This document shows, piece by piece, positions 40,673-48,696 of a stretch of 64,000 nucleotides of DNA. A program made the translations under genes and the position numbers. Numbering within the stretch: position 1 is the first letter of the stretch; each line of letters starts with the position of its first letter. Source of the stretch: Mycolicibacterium sp. P9-22 (GTDB lineage: Bacteria; Actinomycetota; Actinomycetes; Mycobacteriales; Mycobacteriaceae); NCBI RefSeq assembly GCF_008329585.1, contig NZ_NPKP01000013.1, positions 1 through 64,000 on the forward strand, read 5' to 3'. The notes beneath the pieces were generated by a model that was given only the letters and a program-made list of their open reading frames with translations, was not told the origin of the DNA and ran no database searches.

Positions 40673-42334
40673 GTGTCTGAGGCCAGTCGCACCACCGCCG
40701 AGTTGATCGTCGAATGCCTGGAGAACGAGGGCGTCACCCACGTGTTCGGCATCCCCGGTGAAGAGAACATCCTGTTGATCGATGCGTTGTCGCGGTCATC
40801 GATCGAGTACGTCCTCACCCGTCATGAGCAGGGTGCGTCGTTCATGGCGGAGGTTTACGGGCGCCTCACCGGCAAGGCCGGGGTGTGCTCGGCCACGCTG
40901 GGGCCCGGTGCGATCAACCTGCTGCTCGGCGTTGCCGATGCGACCACCAATTCCACTCCGGTGCTGGCGCTTTCAGCGCAAGTAGGGATGCGGCGCAGCT
41001 ACAAGGAGTCGCATCAGAGCGTCGATCTGGTGTCGATGTTCGCACCCGTCACCAAGTGGTCGGCTCTGGTCGCCACGCCTGGCTCGGCACCGGAGATGGT
41101 CCGCAAGGCGTTCAAGCTCGCGCAGACCGAGCGTCCCGGTGCGGTCTATCTCGCGGTGCCCGAAGACGTCGAGGACGCGCCGGCCCCTGAGAACGCGACT
41201 GCGCTGCGCGTCAACGTGCCACGGCCGGATGACCCGTCGGAGGCGCAGATCGCGCGTGCGGCGGAAATCTTGAACGCGGCGCGCAACCCGGTGCTGCTCG
41301 CCGGCCACGGCGCGGCCCGGGGTGCGGCGTCCGCCGCGGTACGGCGGTTCGCCGATACGCTCGGAATGCCCGTTGCCACGACGTTTCACGGCAAGGGGGT
41401 GATGCCCGATGATCATCCGTTGGCCCTCGGCGCGGTCGGCTTCATGCGCCACGACTACGTCAACTTCGGTTTCGACCAGGCCGACGTCATCGTCGCTGCC
41501 GGCTACGAGCTGCAGGAATTCGATCCGATCCGGATCAATCCGCGCGGGGACACCGAAATCATTCACGTGCACCGATTTCCAGCCGAGGTCGATGTGCACT
41601 ACGACGTGGCCGTCGGGTTGCACGCAGACATCGGGCAGTGCCTGGACGCGCTGGCCGCCGCAGTGGACCGCGGCGCGCAGTATTCGTCGGGCCATGAACG
41701 GATCCGCGGTCTGCTCGCCGAGGAACTCGACCGGGGCCGCGCCGATGACAGCTTCCCGTTGACGCCCGCGCGCATCGTCGCCGACACCCGCGCCGCGTTG
41801 GCGCGTGATGACATCGCGCTGGTGGACACCGGTGCCCTGAAGATGTGGATGGCGCGGCTCTATCCCACCTATGAGCCGAACACCTGCCTGATCTCCAACG
41901 GGCTCTCGACGATGGGCTGGACGGTACCCGGCGCCGTCGCCGCCAAGATCGCGCGACCGTCGGCCAACATTCTGGTGGCAACCGGTGACGGATCATTCCT
42001 GATGAACTCGCAGGAGATCGAGACCGCACTGCGTGTCGGCACTCCGATGGTGATACTCATCTGGGTGGACGACGCCTACGGGCTGATCAGCTGGAAGATG
42101 GACCTGGAGATCGGGCACAACGTCGACACCCGCTTCGGCAACCCCGACTTCGTCGCCTACGCAGAGAGTTTCGGCGCCACCGGGTACCGGATCTCCTCGG
42201 CCGGCGAACTGTTGCCCACCCTGAGGGCGGCATTGGCGGCGAACACCGTCAGCGTCATCGCCTGCCCCGTGGACTACAGCGCGAACAGCGCGCTGATCGC
42301 CGCACTGGGGGAACTGGACGAATCGTGGTCGTGA
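40673..42334 (+). CDS. acetolactate synthase, catabolic (AlsS-like)
   Basis: This 553-residue thiamin-diphosphate enzyme starts at GTG 40673. The TPP-activating Glu lies in VLTRHEQGASFMA, the TPP/Mg motif in VATGDGSFLMNSQEIETALR, followed by IWVDDAYGLISWKMDLEIG. The last segment is characteristic of the catabolic acetolactate synthase group, which condenses two pyruvates to acetolactate without a regulatory subunit. No ilvN or alsD gene is adjacent. Related TPP enzymes with other substrates cannot be excluded. Confidence 0.85.
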   Translation: MSEASRTTAELIVECLENEGVTHVFGIPGEENILLIDALSRSSIEYVLTRHEQGASFMAEVYGRLTGKAGVCSATLGPGAINLLLGVADATTNSTPVLALSAQVGMRRSYKESHQSVDLVSMFAPVTKWSALVATPGSAPEMVRKAFKLAQTERPGAVYLAVPEDVEDAPAPENATALRVNVPRPDDPSEAQIARAAEILNAARNPVLLAGHGAARGAASAAVRRFADTLGMPVATTFHGKGVMPDDHPLALGAVGFMRHDYVNFGFDQADVIVAAGYELQEFDPIRINPRGDTEIIHVHRFPAEVDVHYDVAVGLHADIGQCLDALAAAVDRGAQYSSGHERIRGLLAEELDRGRADDSFPLTPARIVADTRAALARDDIALVDTGALKMWMARLYPTYEPNTCLISNGLSTMGWTVPGAVAAKIARPSANILVATGDGSFLMNSQEIETALRVGTPMVILIWVDDAYGLISWKMDLEIGHNVDTRFGNPDFVAYAESFGATGYRISSAGELLPTLRAALAANTVSVIACPVDYSANSALIAALGELDESWS

Positions 42335-42350
42335 ACGTCCATAGGACAAG

Positions 42351-43214
42351 CTATTTCGCCAGCGTGAACTGACCCACATCGATCAAGCCGCTGCGAAACA
42401 GGGGCGGGCAGCCGAGTAGGTACTTCATGTAGCGGTCGTAGACCTCCTGGGACTGCAGGGCGATGGCCTCGTCCTTGCGCGCCGCCAAAGCGGCCGACCA
42501 GTGGTCGAGCGTCGTGGGGTAGTGGGACTGCAGCGACTGGAACCGGGTCACGGTGAATCCGGGCTTGACGGCATGCGCGTCGACCATCCGCACCGACGGC
42601 AACCGGCCACCGGGGAAGATCTCGGTGATCATGAACTTGCAGAACCGCGCCATGTCGAAGGTCAGCGGTATGCCTAGCGCCAGCACGTCGTCGGGATGCA
42701 GGCCGAGGATGGTGTGCAGCAGCATGATGCCGTCGTCGGGCATCGCCTGGTAGGCAAACGTGAAGAAATCGTCGTAGCGATCAAAGCCGAAATGCTCGAA
42801 GGCACCGATGGATACGATCCGGTCGACCGGCTCGTCGAACTGCTCCCACCCGCGCAGCTCCACCCGCTTGGAGCGCGGGCTCTCCGATGCGGCGAACAAC
42901 CGCTCGACGTGCGCCTGCTGATTCGCGCTGAGCGTCAGCCCGATCACGTTGACGTCGTACCGCTCCAGCGCGCGGTTCAACGTCGAACCCCAGCCGCAGC
43001 CGACGTCGAGCAGCGTCATGCCCGGCTCGAGGTTCAGCTTGCCGAGCGCCAGGTCGATCTTGGCGGTCTGCGCCTCTTCCAGCGTCATGTCCTCGCGCTC
43101 GAAATACCCGCAGCTATAGGTTTGCGTCGGGTCGAGGAACAGGCGGAAGAAGTCGTCAGACAGGTCGTAATGCGCCTGAACATCTTCGAAGTGTGGCTTC
43201 AGCTGCTTGGGCAT
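42351..43214 (-). CDS. mycolic acid/cyclopropane fatty-acid methyltransferase (MmaA/CmaA family)
   Basis: This 287-residue protein starts at ATG 43214 (MPKQLKPHFEDVQAHYDLSDDFFRLFLDPTQTYSCGYFEREDMTL). That opening and the SAM site LLDVGCGWGSTLNRALERYDVNVIGLTLS are those of mycobacterial mycolic acid S-adenosylmethionine-dependent methyltransferases, which add cyclopropane or methyl groups to meromycolate chains. Exact product (cis or trans cyclopropane, hydroxyl, methyl) cannot be told. A longer ORF to 43481 lacks family similarity. Confidence 0.92.
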   Translation of the reverse strand: MPKQLKPHFEDVQAHYDLSDDFFRLFLDPTQTYSCGYFEREDMTLEEAQTAKIDLALGKLNLEPGMTLLDVGCGWGSTLNRALERYDVNVIGLTLSANQQAHVERLFAASESPRSKRVELRGWEQFDEPVDRIVSIGAFEHFGFDRYDDFFTFAYQAMPDDGIMLLHTILGLHPDDVLALGIPLTFDMARFCKFMITEIFPGGRLPSVRMVDAHAVKPGFTVTRFQSLQSHYPTTLDHWSAALAARKDEAIALQSQEVYDRYMKYLLGCPPLFRSGLIDVGQFTLAK

Positions 43215-43437
43215 GGACGGACGAGCCTTCCTGACAGTCCGGCAGCGTTCACAGATGTCCCCCGACCGTGGGCTGCCCGGATGTCTGTTGACGTTAGACC
43301 CTTTCGGTGCGCTCCGATGACAAACCAGGTCCACCGGACGCGATTGCGGATACCCTGTGCAGTAAATTGACGACCGCGCTACACGGCGAATCGCCTGCTC
43401 GGCGGACCGGTTCGCAGTAGCGCCAACGGGGGATGGG

Positions 43438-44553
43438 TTGCCGAAGTACTCGATCAGTTTCGCGGTATTCGGTCGCCTCATGCGTGCCTGGTGGAGCGAA
43501 CCTGTCGCCTACGCCACCCAGGTGCAGTACTTCACCAAGCGGACCATGTCCAAGACGATCCAGGTGATGATCGGGATCGGCACCGGTCTGGATGGAGTCC
43601 TTTCCCTGGTGTTGTTGCAGCCCGCCGCAAGCACGCCGGCCGCCCGGGCCGCGGTGGCAGCATTCGCGGCGCTGCAGCTCGGATGGGGCCTTGCCTGGTG
43701 TTTCCTACCCTGGCCGTCGCGACGCGTCTCGCTGGCATTCGTCGCATCCGCCGACGTCGCGATCACCGCGGTGGTACTGCTGGACGGGAGCTGGTTCCTG
43801 GCTCTCTTCGGCTGGTACTTCTTCACGCTGCTGTCGGTGTATCTGATGTTCTTCGACGGCGCGAAAGTGGCGGCGGGGCACGCCTTATGGGTGGTGCTCA
43901 CCGCGAGCGTGTTCGTCATGAACGTCGGCCCGGCAGCCGGATTCGACGGCGTGGACCTGCTGGTGATGACGTTGGTGTGGGTGGTGCCGATGGTCGGGGC
44001 GCCGCTGGGCATCCAATGTGGCCTCTGGGCCCTGCGCAACGACGCCTACGAGTCGGTCACCGATCCGCTGACCGGTGTGCTCAACCGCCGCGGGCTGCAT
44101 CTGCACATCAGTGATCTGTTGCGTGACAACATCACCACCGACGTCGAGGTGGACGTGATGGTCATCGATCTGGACCGCTTCAAGGACATCAACGATGCCT
44201 TCGGTCACCCCATCGGCGACGAGGTTCTTGTCCGTAGCGCGCGACGGATCAAGGCCGCGGTCCGTGGCAGCGCATTGGTCGCGCGGGTGGGCGGCGAGGA
44301 ATTCGTCGTCATCGATCTGGCCGAGACTGACCGGACGGAGCGTGATTCGGACCGCGTCCGTGATGCGATAGCCGCTCCGGCGCATCCCCCGATCACGGCC
44401 AGCGTCGGTGTCACCAGCGTGGCCGTCGCCGACTTCGGCGCACCGGGGGCTGATCCTGTGACGGTGCTCGACACCATCATCGAGCGGGCCGACAGGGCGA
44501 TGTTCGACGCCAAACGTGACGGCGGCAACGCGACGATCCGCATCCGGCGCTGA
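43438..44553 (+). CDS. membrane-bound diguanylate cyclase (GGDEF)
   Basis: This 371-residue protein starts at TTG 43438 (after GGGGGA), with ATG 43480 as an alternative. Residues 35-200 form six or so transmembrane helices in a MASE-like sensor. The cytoplasmic GGDEF domain (about 205-370) has DPLTGVLNRRGLHLHI, VMVIDLDRFKDINDAFGHPIGDEVL and the active-site VARVGGEEFVVID with GGEEF at about 285-289. The catalytic residues are intact, so c-di-GMP synthesis is expected. No EAL or HD-GYP domain is attached. Confidence 0.9.
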   Translation: MPKYSISFAVFGRLMRAWWSEPVAYATQVQYFTKRTMSKTIQVMIGIGTGLDGVLSLVLLQPAASTPAARAAVAAFAALQLGWGLAWCFLPWPSRRVSLAFVASADVAITAVVLLDGSWFLALFGWYFFTLLSVYLMFFDGAKVAAGHALWVVLTASVFVMNVGPAAGFDGVDLLVMTLVWVVPMVGAPLGIQCGLWALRNDAYESVTDPLTGVLNRRGLHLHISDLLRDNITTDVEVDVMVIDLDRFKDINDAFGHPIGDEVLVRSARRIKAAVRGSALVARVGGEEFVVIDLAETDRTERDSDRVRDAIAAPAHPPITASVGVTSVAVADFGAPGADPVTVLDTIIERADRAMFDAKRDGGNATIRIRR

Positions 44554-44566
44554 GGACCATGGGCCG

Positions 44567-44995
44567 TCAGGCTCTCCTGACCAACTCGACCACCGGGATG
44601 AGACGCTCGGTCTTGCGCTGATACTCACCGAATTGCGGTTCGGCGGCAACCTGTTTGGCATAGATGCCGGCACGTTCATCGCCGTCGAGCACGCGTGCCG
44701 TCGCCGCGAAAGTTTCGGTGCCGAGCTCGACGGTGATATCGGGGTGCGCGACCAGGTTGCGGTACCAGTCCGGATGGGTGTCGGCCCCACCCTTACTGGC
44801 GAAGACGTAGATCCGGCCGTCGTCCAGCAGCGGCACCAACGGCGCGATGCGCTTCATCCCGGACTTGGCGCCAATGTGATGCATCAGGACGAGCGGCTTT
44901 CCTTCGAACACGCCGCCCGCTTTGCCTCCGGTCTCGCGGAATTCGGTGATCACTGCGCCGTTCATCTGGTCGAACTCGTGCTTTTCCATGCCCAC
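44567..44995 (-). CDS. F420-dependent nitroreductase-family (DDN-like) protein
   Basis: This 142-residue protein of the mycobacterial DUF385/DDN family contains KPLVLMHHIGAKSGMKRIAPLVPLLDDGRIYVFASKGGADTHPDWYRNLVAHPDITVELG, the deazaflavin F420-binding split-barrel signature. Members reduce quinones and nitro compounds with F420H2; M. tuberculosis Ddn activates nitroimidazole drugs. The substrate here is unknown. ATG 44995 or ATG 44989 (MEKHEF) may be the start. Confidence 0.9.
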   Translation of the reverse strand: MGMEKHEFDQMNGAVITEFRETGGKAGGVFEGKPLVLMHHIGAKSGMKRIAPLVPLLDDGRIYVFASKGGADTHPDWYRNLVAHPDITVELGTETFAATARVLDGDERAGIYAKQVAAEPQFGEYQRKTERLIPVVELVRRA

Positions 44996-45008
44996 AACGG
45001 TAGTACTG

Positions 45009-46211
45009 CTATGGCTGGGCGTTCAGGGTCAGCACCGAGATGTCCGGCGGCGCGCCGACCCGCACCGGCGGGCCCCAGAACCCGGCCCCGCGGGACACGT
45101 ACAACTGGGTGTTCTGATGCGTCGACAGTCCGGCCAGCGAGGGTTGCACCGCCTCCACCACATACTGGAACGGCCAGGTCTGACCGCCGTGAGTGTGCCC
45201 GGACAGCTGCAGATCCACGCCACGCGCCGCGGCCTGCTCGACCATCACCGGCTGGTGGGCCAGCAGCACCGTCGGGCGCGACGGGTCCACACCGGCCAGC
45301 GCACGGTCGTAATCCGGTGGGTCGCCGCGTTCGGCACCGGCCAGGTCGTTCACCCCGGCCAGGTCGAACGCCGCCCTGCCGCGCCGGATCGCGGTGTTCT
45401 CGTTGCGCAGCGGAGACACGCCGAACCGCTCCAGCTCACGCAGCCACGGCGCGGTGTCCTCGACGAAGTACTCGTGGTTACCGGTGACGAAAAAGGAACC
45501 CTCGCGAGACACCAAGTCCTGCAGGGGCTCTGCGGCATGGCCGAGCTGTTCGACGGTGCCGTCCACCAGGTCTCCGACGATGGCCACCAGATCGGCATCG
45601 GCCTCATTGATCATCCGCACGATCCGCTCGGTGTGCCGCCGGCCGAGCAGCGGACCGAGATGGATATCGGAGACCACCGCTATCCGGAACCCGGTGAAAG
45701 CCGGATCCAGCCGGCCGAGCCGGATCGGGATTTGCAGGATGTTCGGCGGACCGAGAGCCGTGGCGGCACCGTAGCCGACCAGTCCGGAGGCCGCGACACC
45801 GGCGGCGGCCGCACTGGTGCGCGCCAGGAAGACCCGGCGATTAACGCCCGCCGCCGTGGGCGGCTCATCCGCGGCAGCCGAGGATTCGCCGGCCACCACC
45901 TGCTCGGGATTCCTGTCGCGCTTCGCCCAGCCGCGCAGCACCAGCCGCACCGGCTCCAAGACCAGCAGGGCCAGCAGCAGATACCCGACGAGTGCGAACC
46001 AGATATAGCCCGGCCAGGCGAACCAGGCGGATTCATCGATTCCGGTGAACCGCGGCACCATCAGGGTCATCACCAACAGGGCGGCCAACATTAAAAAGAC
46101 CGCCGACAAGGCCCAGCGGGTGCGTCCGGGGGCGGTGGTGTCCTTGATCAAGCGCTTCCACACATACAGGTGCGCCAGCCCGAGAACCGAGCTCAAGATA
46201 ATGATGAACAT
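45009..46211 (-). CDS. membrane-anchored metallophosphoesterase
   Basis: This 400-residue protein starts at ATG 46211. Three N-terminal helices (IIILSSVLGLAHLYVW, WALSAVFLMLAALLVMTLMV, YIWFALVGYLLLALLVLEPV) precede a possible Tat-like segment NRRVFLARTSAAAAGVAASG. The calcineurin-like phosphoesterase domain has all five metal motifs: VVSDIHLGP, VGDLVDG, TGNHEY, LLAHQP and SGHTHGGQ. It is related to YkuE-type phosphodiesterases. Substrate is unknown and the catalytic domain is probably extracytoplasmic. Confidence 0.9.
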   Translation of the reverse strand: MFIIILSSVLGLAHLYVWKRLIKDTTAPGRTRWALSAVFLMLAALLVMTLMVPRFTGIDESAWFAWPGYIWFALVGYLLLALLVLEPVRLVLRGWAKRDRNPEQVVAGESSAAADEPPTAAGVNRRVFLARTSAAAAGVAASGLVGYGAATALGPPNILQIPIRLGRLDPAFTGFRIAVVSDIHLGPLLGRRHTERIVRMINEADADLVAIVGDLVDGTVEQLGHAAEPLQDLVSREGSFFVTGNHEYFVEDTAPWLRELERFGVSPLRNENTAIRRGRAAFDLAGVNDLAGAERGDPPDYDRALAGVDPSRPTVLLAHQPVMVEQAAARGVDLQLSGHTHGGQTWPFQYVVEAVQPSLAGLSTHQNTQLYVSRGAGFWGPPVRVGAPPDISVLTLNAQP

Positions 46212-46386
46212 GCAGGCGATCAGCCTCGGGCCCGGACCAGACTCATCTCGAAAGCCTAACCAAGGGCGACCGGTGGGCCCCGCCGCCGTGGCCACCTTCA
46301 TCGACGATTCACATGATCGGTGGTGTTGCATGGCATGATTCGTGCGCGCACTGGGTACATGGGTGTGGACGGCGAAAGGAACTCCG

Positions 46387-46542
46387 ATGGCTGGTGCCGC
46401 TGCTTTGGATGAACGCATGGTCGGTATCTGCCCGGGATGTGGCTACCCGGTGATGGGTCCGCATCCGTGCGCGGCGTGCGCGCCGCTGATGGCCGCCGCG
46501 CACGGCAGCGCTGTGCCTGCCGGCCCGGTTGTCGCCGCCTGA
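46387..46542 (+). CDS. small zinc-ribbon protein
   Basis: This 51-residue protein starts at ATG 46387 with AAAGGA 7 bases upstream. It carries a compact C-x-x-C pair: CPGCGYPVMGPHPCAAC, fitting a zinc ribbon. It has no membrane segment and a short Ala/Pro tail. It is too small to assign to a family. It lies alone between the metallophosphoesterase and the convergent zeta toxin gene. The ribosome site and Cys spacing support a real gene. Confidence 0.6.
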   Translation: MAGAAALDERMVGICPGCGYPVMGPHPCAACAPLMAAAHGSAVPAGPVVAA

Positions 46543-46552
46543 GGGTGCGGAC

Positions 46553-47134
46553 TCACGCTGCAGGCCATTTCGTCGTCAGCGCCACCGGTGCCCATATCGG
46601 CCACGACGGCGCGCCGACCTCGAATCCCGCGTTCAGCTGTGCCACGATGCGTGGCCCGCGCCGGGTGCTGTTGTCGTAGAAGCTGGTGGTCTCGGCGCGC
46701 ATCGCGGCGATGACCACCAGATCCCACAACCGGCGATGACGCTGCCGGATCTTGTCCTCGGGCACCTGGTGTCCACCGGCCAGTACCCGATACCGCACCC
46801 GTTCGACGGCAAGCTCCTCGGGGATCAGCACCACGTGCAGCACCACCGTGTAACCGGCGGCGTGCGCGGCATCGATCAGGTCGAGTTTGGACGAATGCGA
46901 GAACACCGTCTCGGCGATGAACGACTCACCGAGTTCGATCAGCTTGGCCCGGGTGTCGGCGGCGATGCGGGCAGCCTCGTAGGCGTGCTCGACGGCGGCA
47001 CCGGGCCACCGGTGCTTGGCGATCTCATCGGCGTTGACCACCGGGCTGCCGGGAAGCAGTGGCGCCAGCGTCAACTCGATGAAGGTGGACTTGCCCGCAC
47101 CGTTGGGGCCGACGACGAGGTCGAGGCGTTTCAC
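46553..47134 (-). CDS. zeta-type toxin (P-loop kinase)
   Basis: This 193-residue protein has the opening KRLDLVVGPNGAGKSTFIELTLAPLLP with Walker A at residues 9-16 and SPVVNADEIAKHRWPG in the substrate-binding region. FIAETVFSHSSKLDLIDAAHAAGY carries the zeta-like substrate loop, and HQVPEDKIRQRHRR the ATP-binding Arg. Zeta toxins phosphorylate UDP-N-acetylglucosamine and block cell-wall synthesis; chromosomal homologues are not all toxic. Overlap by 4 bases with the upstream antitoxin-like gene supports a toxin-antitoxin unit. Confidence 0.85.
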   Translation of the reverse strand: MKRLDLVVGPNGAGKSTFIELTLAPLLPGSPVVNADEIAKHRWPGAAVEHAYEAARIAADTRAKLIELGESFIAETVFSHSSKLDLIDAAHAAGYTVVLHVVLIPEELAVERVRYRVLAGGHQVPEDKIRQRHRRLWDLVVIAAMRAETTSFYDNSTRRGPRIVAQLNAGFEVGAPSWPIWAPVALTTKWPAA

Positions 47135-47520
47135 CTGTGCGGATGCAGTACCGACGAGCTGCCGTCAGGGCGGTGCTCGACGATCTGGCCGGAGTCGTCC
47201 AGCGCGACGATGGTGACCCCACGCGCTGAGAGCAGCGTCCCGTAGTCGGTGCCGGCCAGGCTCTCCTCGATGGCCGCGGAGATCTCGGCGTTGAACACGA
47301 CGCCCTCCTCGACGCTCAGCTCGGTCAGTTCCACCCCGCCGGCCAGCGCGGCCTCCACCTTGCGGCGTGCGGCGCTGTGCTGGCCCGACACCGAACGCCC
47401 GATCCGTGCCCAATGATCGAGTTGCTGTTTGGCCGAACGGCTCTGCCGAGCGCCCTCGGCGGCCGCGCTGTCCATGAGGTCGGCGGCGACTCTGGTCACC
47501 CGATCCGCGGCGTTGGCCAT
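47131..47520 (-). CDS. ParD-like antitoxin
   Basis: This 129-residue protein starts at ATG 47520. The N-terminal half (RVTRVAADLMDSAAAEGARQSRSAKQQLDHWARIGRSVSGQHSAARRKVEAALAGG) matches the ParD-like antitoxin type with a helical DNA-binding region. The C-terminal half (SARGVTIVALDDSGQIVEHRPDG) is a short beta element that may bind the toxin. Two perfect palindromes 17-52 bases upstream are probable autoregulatory operators. It is first in a two-gene operon with the zeta-type toxin. Confidence 0.82.
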   Translation of the reverse strand: MANAADRVTRVAADLMDSAAAEGARQSRSAKQQLDHWARIGRSVSGQHSAARRKVEAALAGGVELTELSVEEGVVFNAEISAAIEESLAGTDYGTLLSARGVTIVALDDSGQIVEHRPDGSSSVLHPHR

Positions 47521-47537
47521 GACGACCCCTTACGTTC

Positions 47538-47572
47538 GTAGCAGTCTGCTACAAGTGTAGCAATATGCTACA
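47538..47572. promoter_or_regulatory. double palindromic operator of the toxin-antitoxin operon
   Basis: GTAGCA-GTC-TGCTAC (47538-47552) and TGTAGCA-ATA-TGCTACA (47556-47572) are two perfect inverted repeats sharing the half-site TAGCA. Their centres are about 19 bases apart, close to two helical turns, on one face of the helix. They lie 17 bases upstream of the antitoxin ATG. Confidence 0.75.
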
Positions 47573-47577
47573 GGTGG

Positions 47578-48558
47578 CTATTGCGGATGGGATGCCAGGT
47601 ACTCGGTCACCGGGATGGTGCTGGTTCGGGCATAACCGATGGGCAGCAGCACGTCGCCGGCCGTCGTCCGGTAGTACACCTCCCAGTCGTGGTAGCCGTG
47701 GAACGCCGCGGGATCGGCGGCCAGTACGGCCGCGTAACTCTTGACCGCCTGCACATAGTGGTCGGAGTTGTTGTACCGGTACAGGGCATGGTCGGGATCG
47801 GCGACGAAACCGTTGGCGGCCAGGTACCGTCCGGCGGCCATGATGCTGTCGCGCGGTGCGTGGATGTCACCGCCCTCGCCGTAGGCGGCGAAGGTCGACG
47901 GCAGGAACTGCATCGGTCCCTGCGCGCCCGCGGTGCTGGTGCCCGCGATGCTGCCCGACCGGGTCTCGATGAGGTTGACGGCGGCCAGATAGTTCCAGCC
48001 GACACCGGAGGCCGCCTCGGAGTCGCGGTAATGGGCCAACAGTTCCTCGGCCGGACGCGGCGCCTCGATCCGCCATGCGGGCAGGGTGTCCTTGGCTTCA
48101 CCGGTCAACAGCGCGTCCAGATGCCGGCGCGCCTCGATGTTCAGGTCGTAGGCCCGCAGCAAGGGCTGCGGGATTCTGGGGCGGGCCACCGCATCCCACT
48201 CCGGGTGTCTGCCGATGACGCGATAGGCCGCCTGCTGGCGGCGGGCGGCCGCTCTGCGGGCCTCCGGCGCAGACGACGGATCGTGCAGCGTCTGCTCGTC
48301 GGTCACCAGGTCGTCGGCCACCTGCGCGGGCTCGGATGCCAATCGGGGCTGGGCGGGCACGGGTGTCTGGGGTGGCGGTGGCGTCGTTGGCGGCGGGCTG
48401 GTCTCGGTGGCCGATGGGGCAGGCGAGGACGATTGCGGCGCGGCCACAGGTGGTGTGTCCGAACACCCCGAGAGCATGATCGCCATTACGAAGGCCGTGA
48501 CGAGCCGCGCAGCGACACCGCTGACCGGCGCGCGGGCAACTCGTGCATTCGTGTCCAT
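47578..48558 (-). CDS. lytic transglycosylase-like lipoprotein
   Basis: This 326-residue protein starts at ATG 48558. The signal peptide ends in the lipobox IMLSGC, followed by a Pro/Thr/Ser-rich linker. The catalytic domain at about residues 175-290 has the lytic transglycosylase pattern: GVGWNYLAAVNLIETRSGSIAG (catalytic Glu in NLIETRSG), TAGAQGPMQFLPSTF and GDIHAPRDSIMAAGRYLAANG. It cleaves peptidoglycan glycan strands at the cell surface. It lies directly upstream of the toxin-antitoxin operator on the same strand. Confidence 0.9.
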   Translation of the reverse strand: MDTNARVARAPVSGVAARLVTAFVMAIMLSGCSDTPPVAAPQSSSPAPSATETSPPPTTPPPPQTPVPAQPRLASEPAQVADDLVTDEQTLHDPSSAPEARRAAARRQQAAYRVIGRHPEWDAVARPRIPQPLLRAYDLNIEARRHLDALLTGEAKDTLPAWRIEAPRPAEELLAHYRDSEAASGVGWNYLAAVNLIETRSGSIAGTSTAGAQGPMQFLPSTFAAYGEGGDIHAPRDSIMAAGRYLAANGFVADPDHALYRYNNSDHYVQAVKSYAAVLAADPAAFHGYHDWEVYYRTTAGDVLLPIGYARTSTIPVTEYLASHPQ

Positions 48559-48696
48559 CAGGCCGTGTCCGGGCGGTAATTTGCGGTACAGATTCGGCGA
48601 GCAGCGTGTGGCAGCGATGGGGCGACGATAGCAATGCCGCGAAGCGAATCGATCGCAACCGCGCCGACCCGGTGCGCGGACGTCGGAAGGAACTCC

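Noticed and set aside
43260..43330. SigF-like site upstream of the mycolic acid methyltransferase (GTTT and GGGTC)
   Set aside because: The spacer is about 20 bases and the -10 lacks the TA of GGGTA, so the match is not better than chance.
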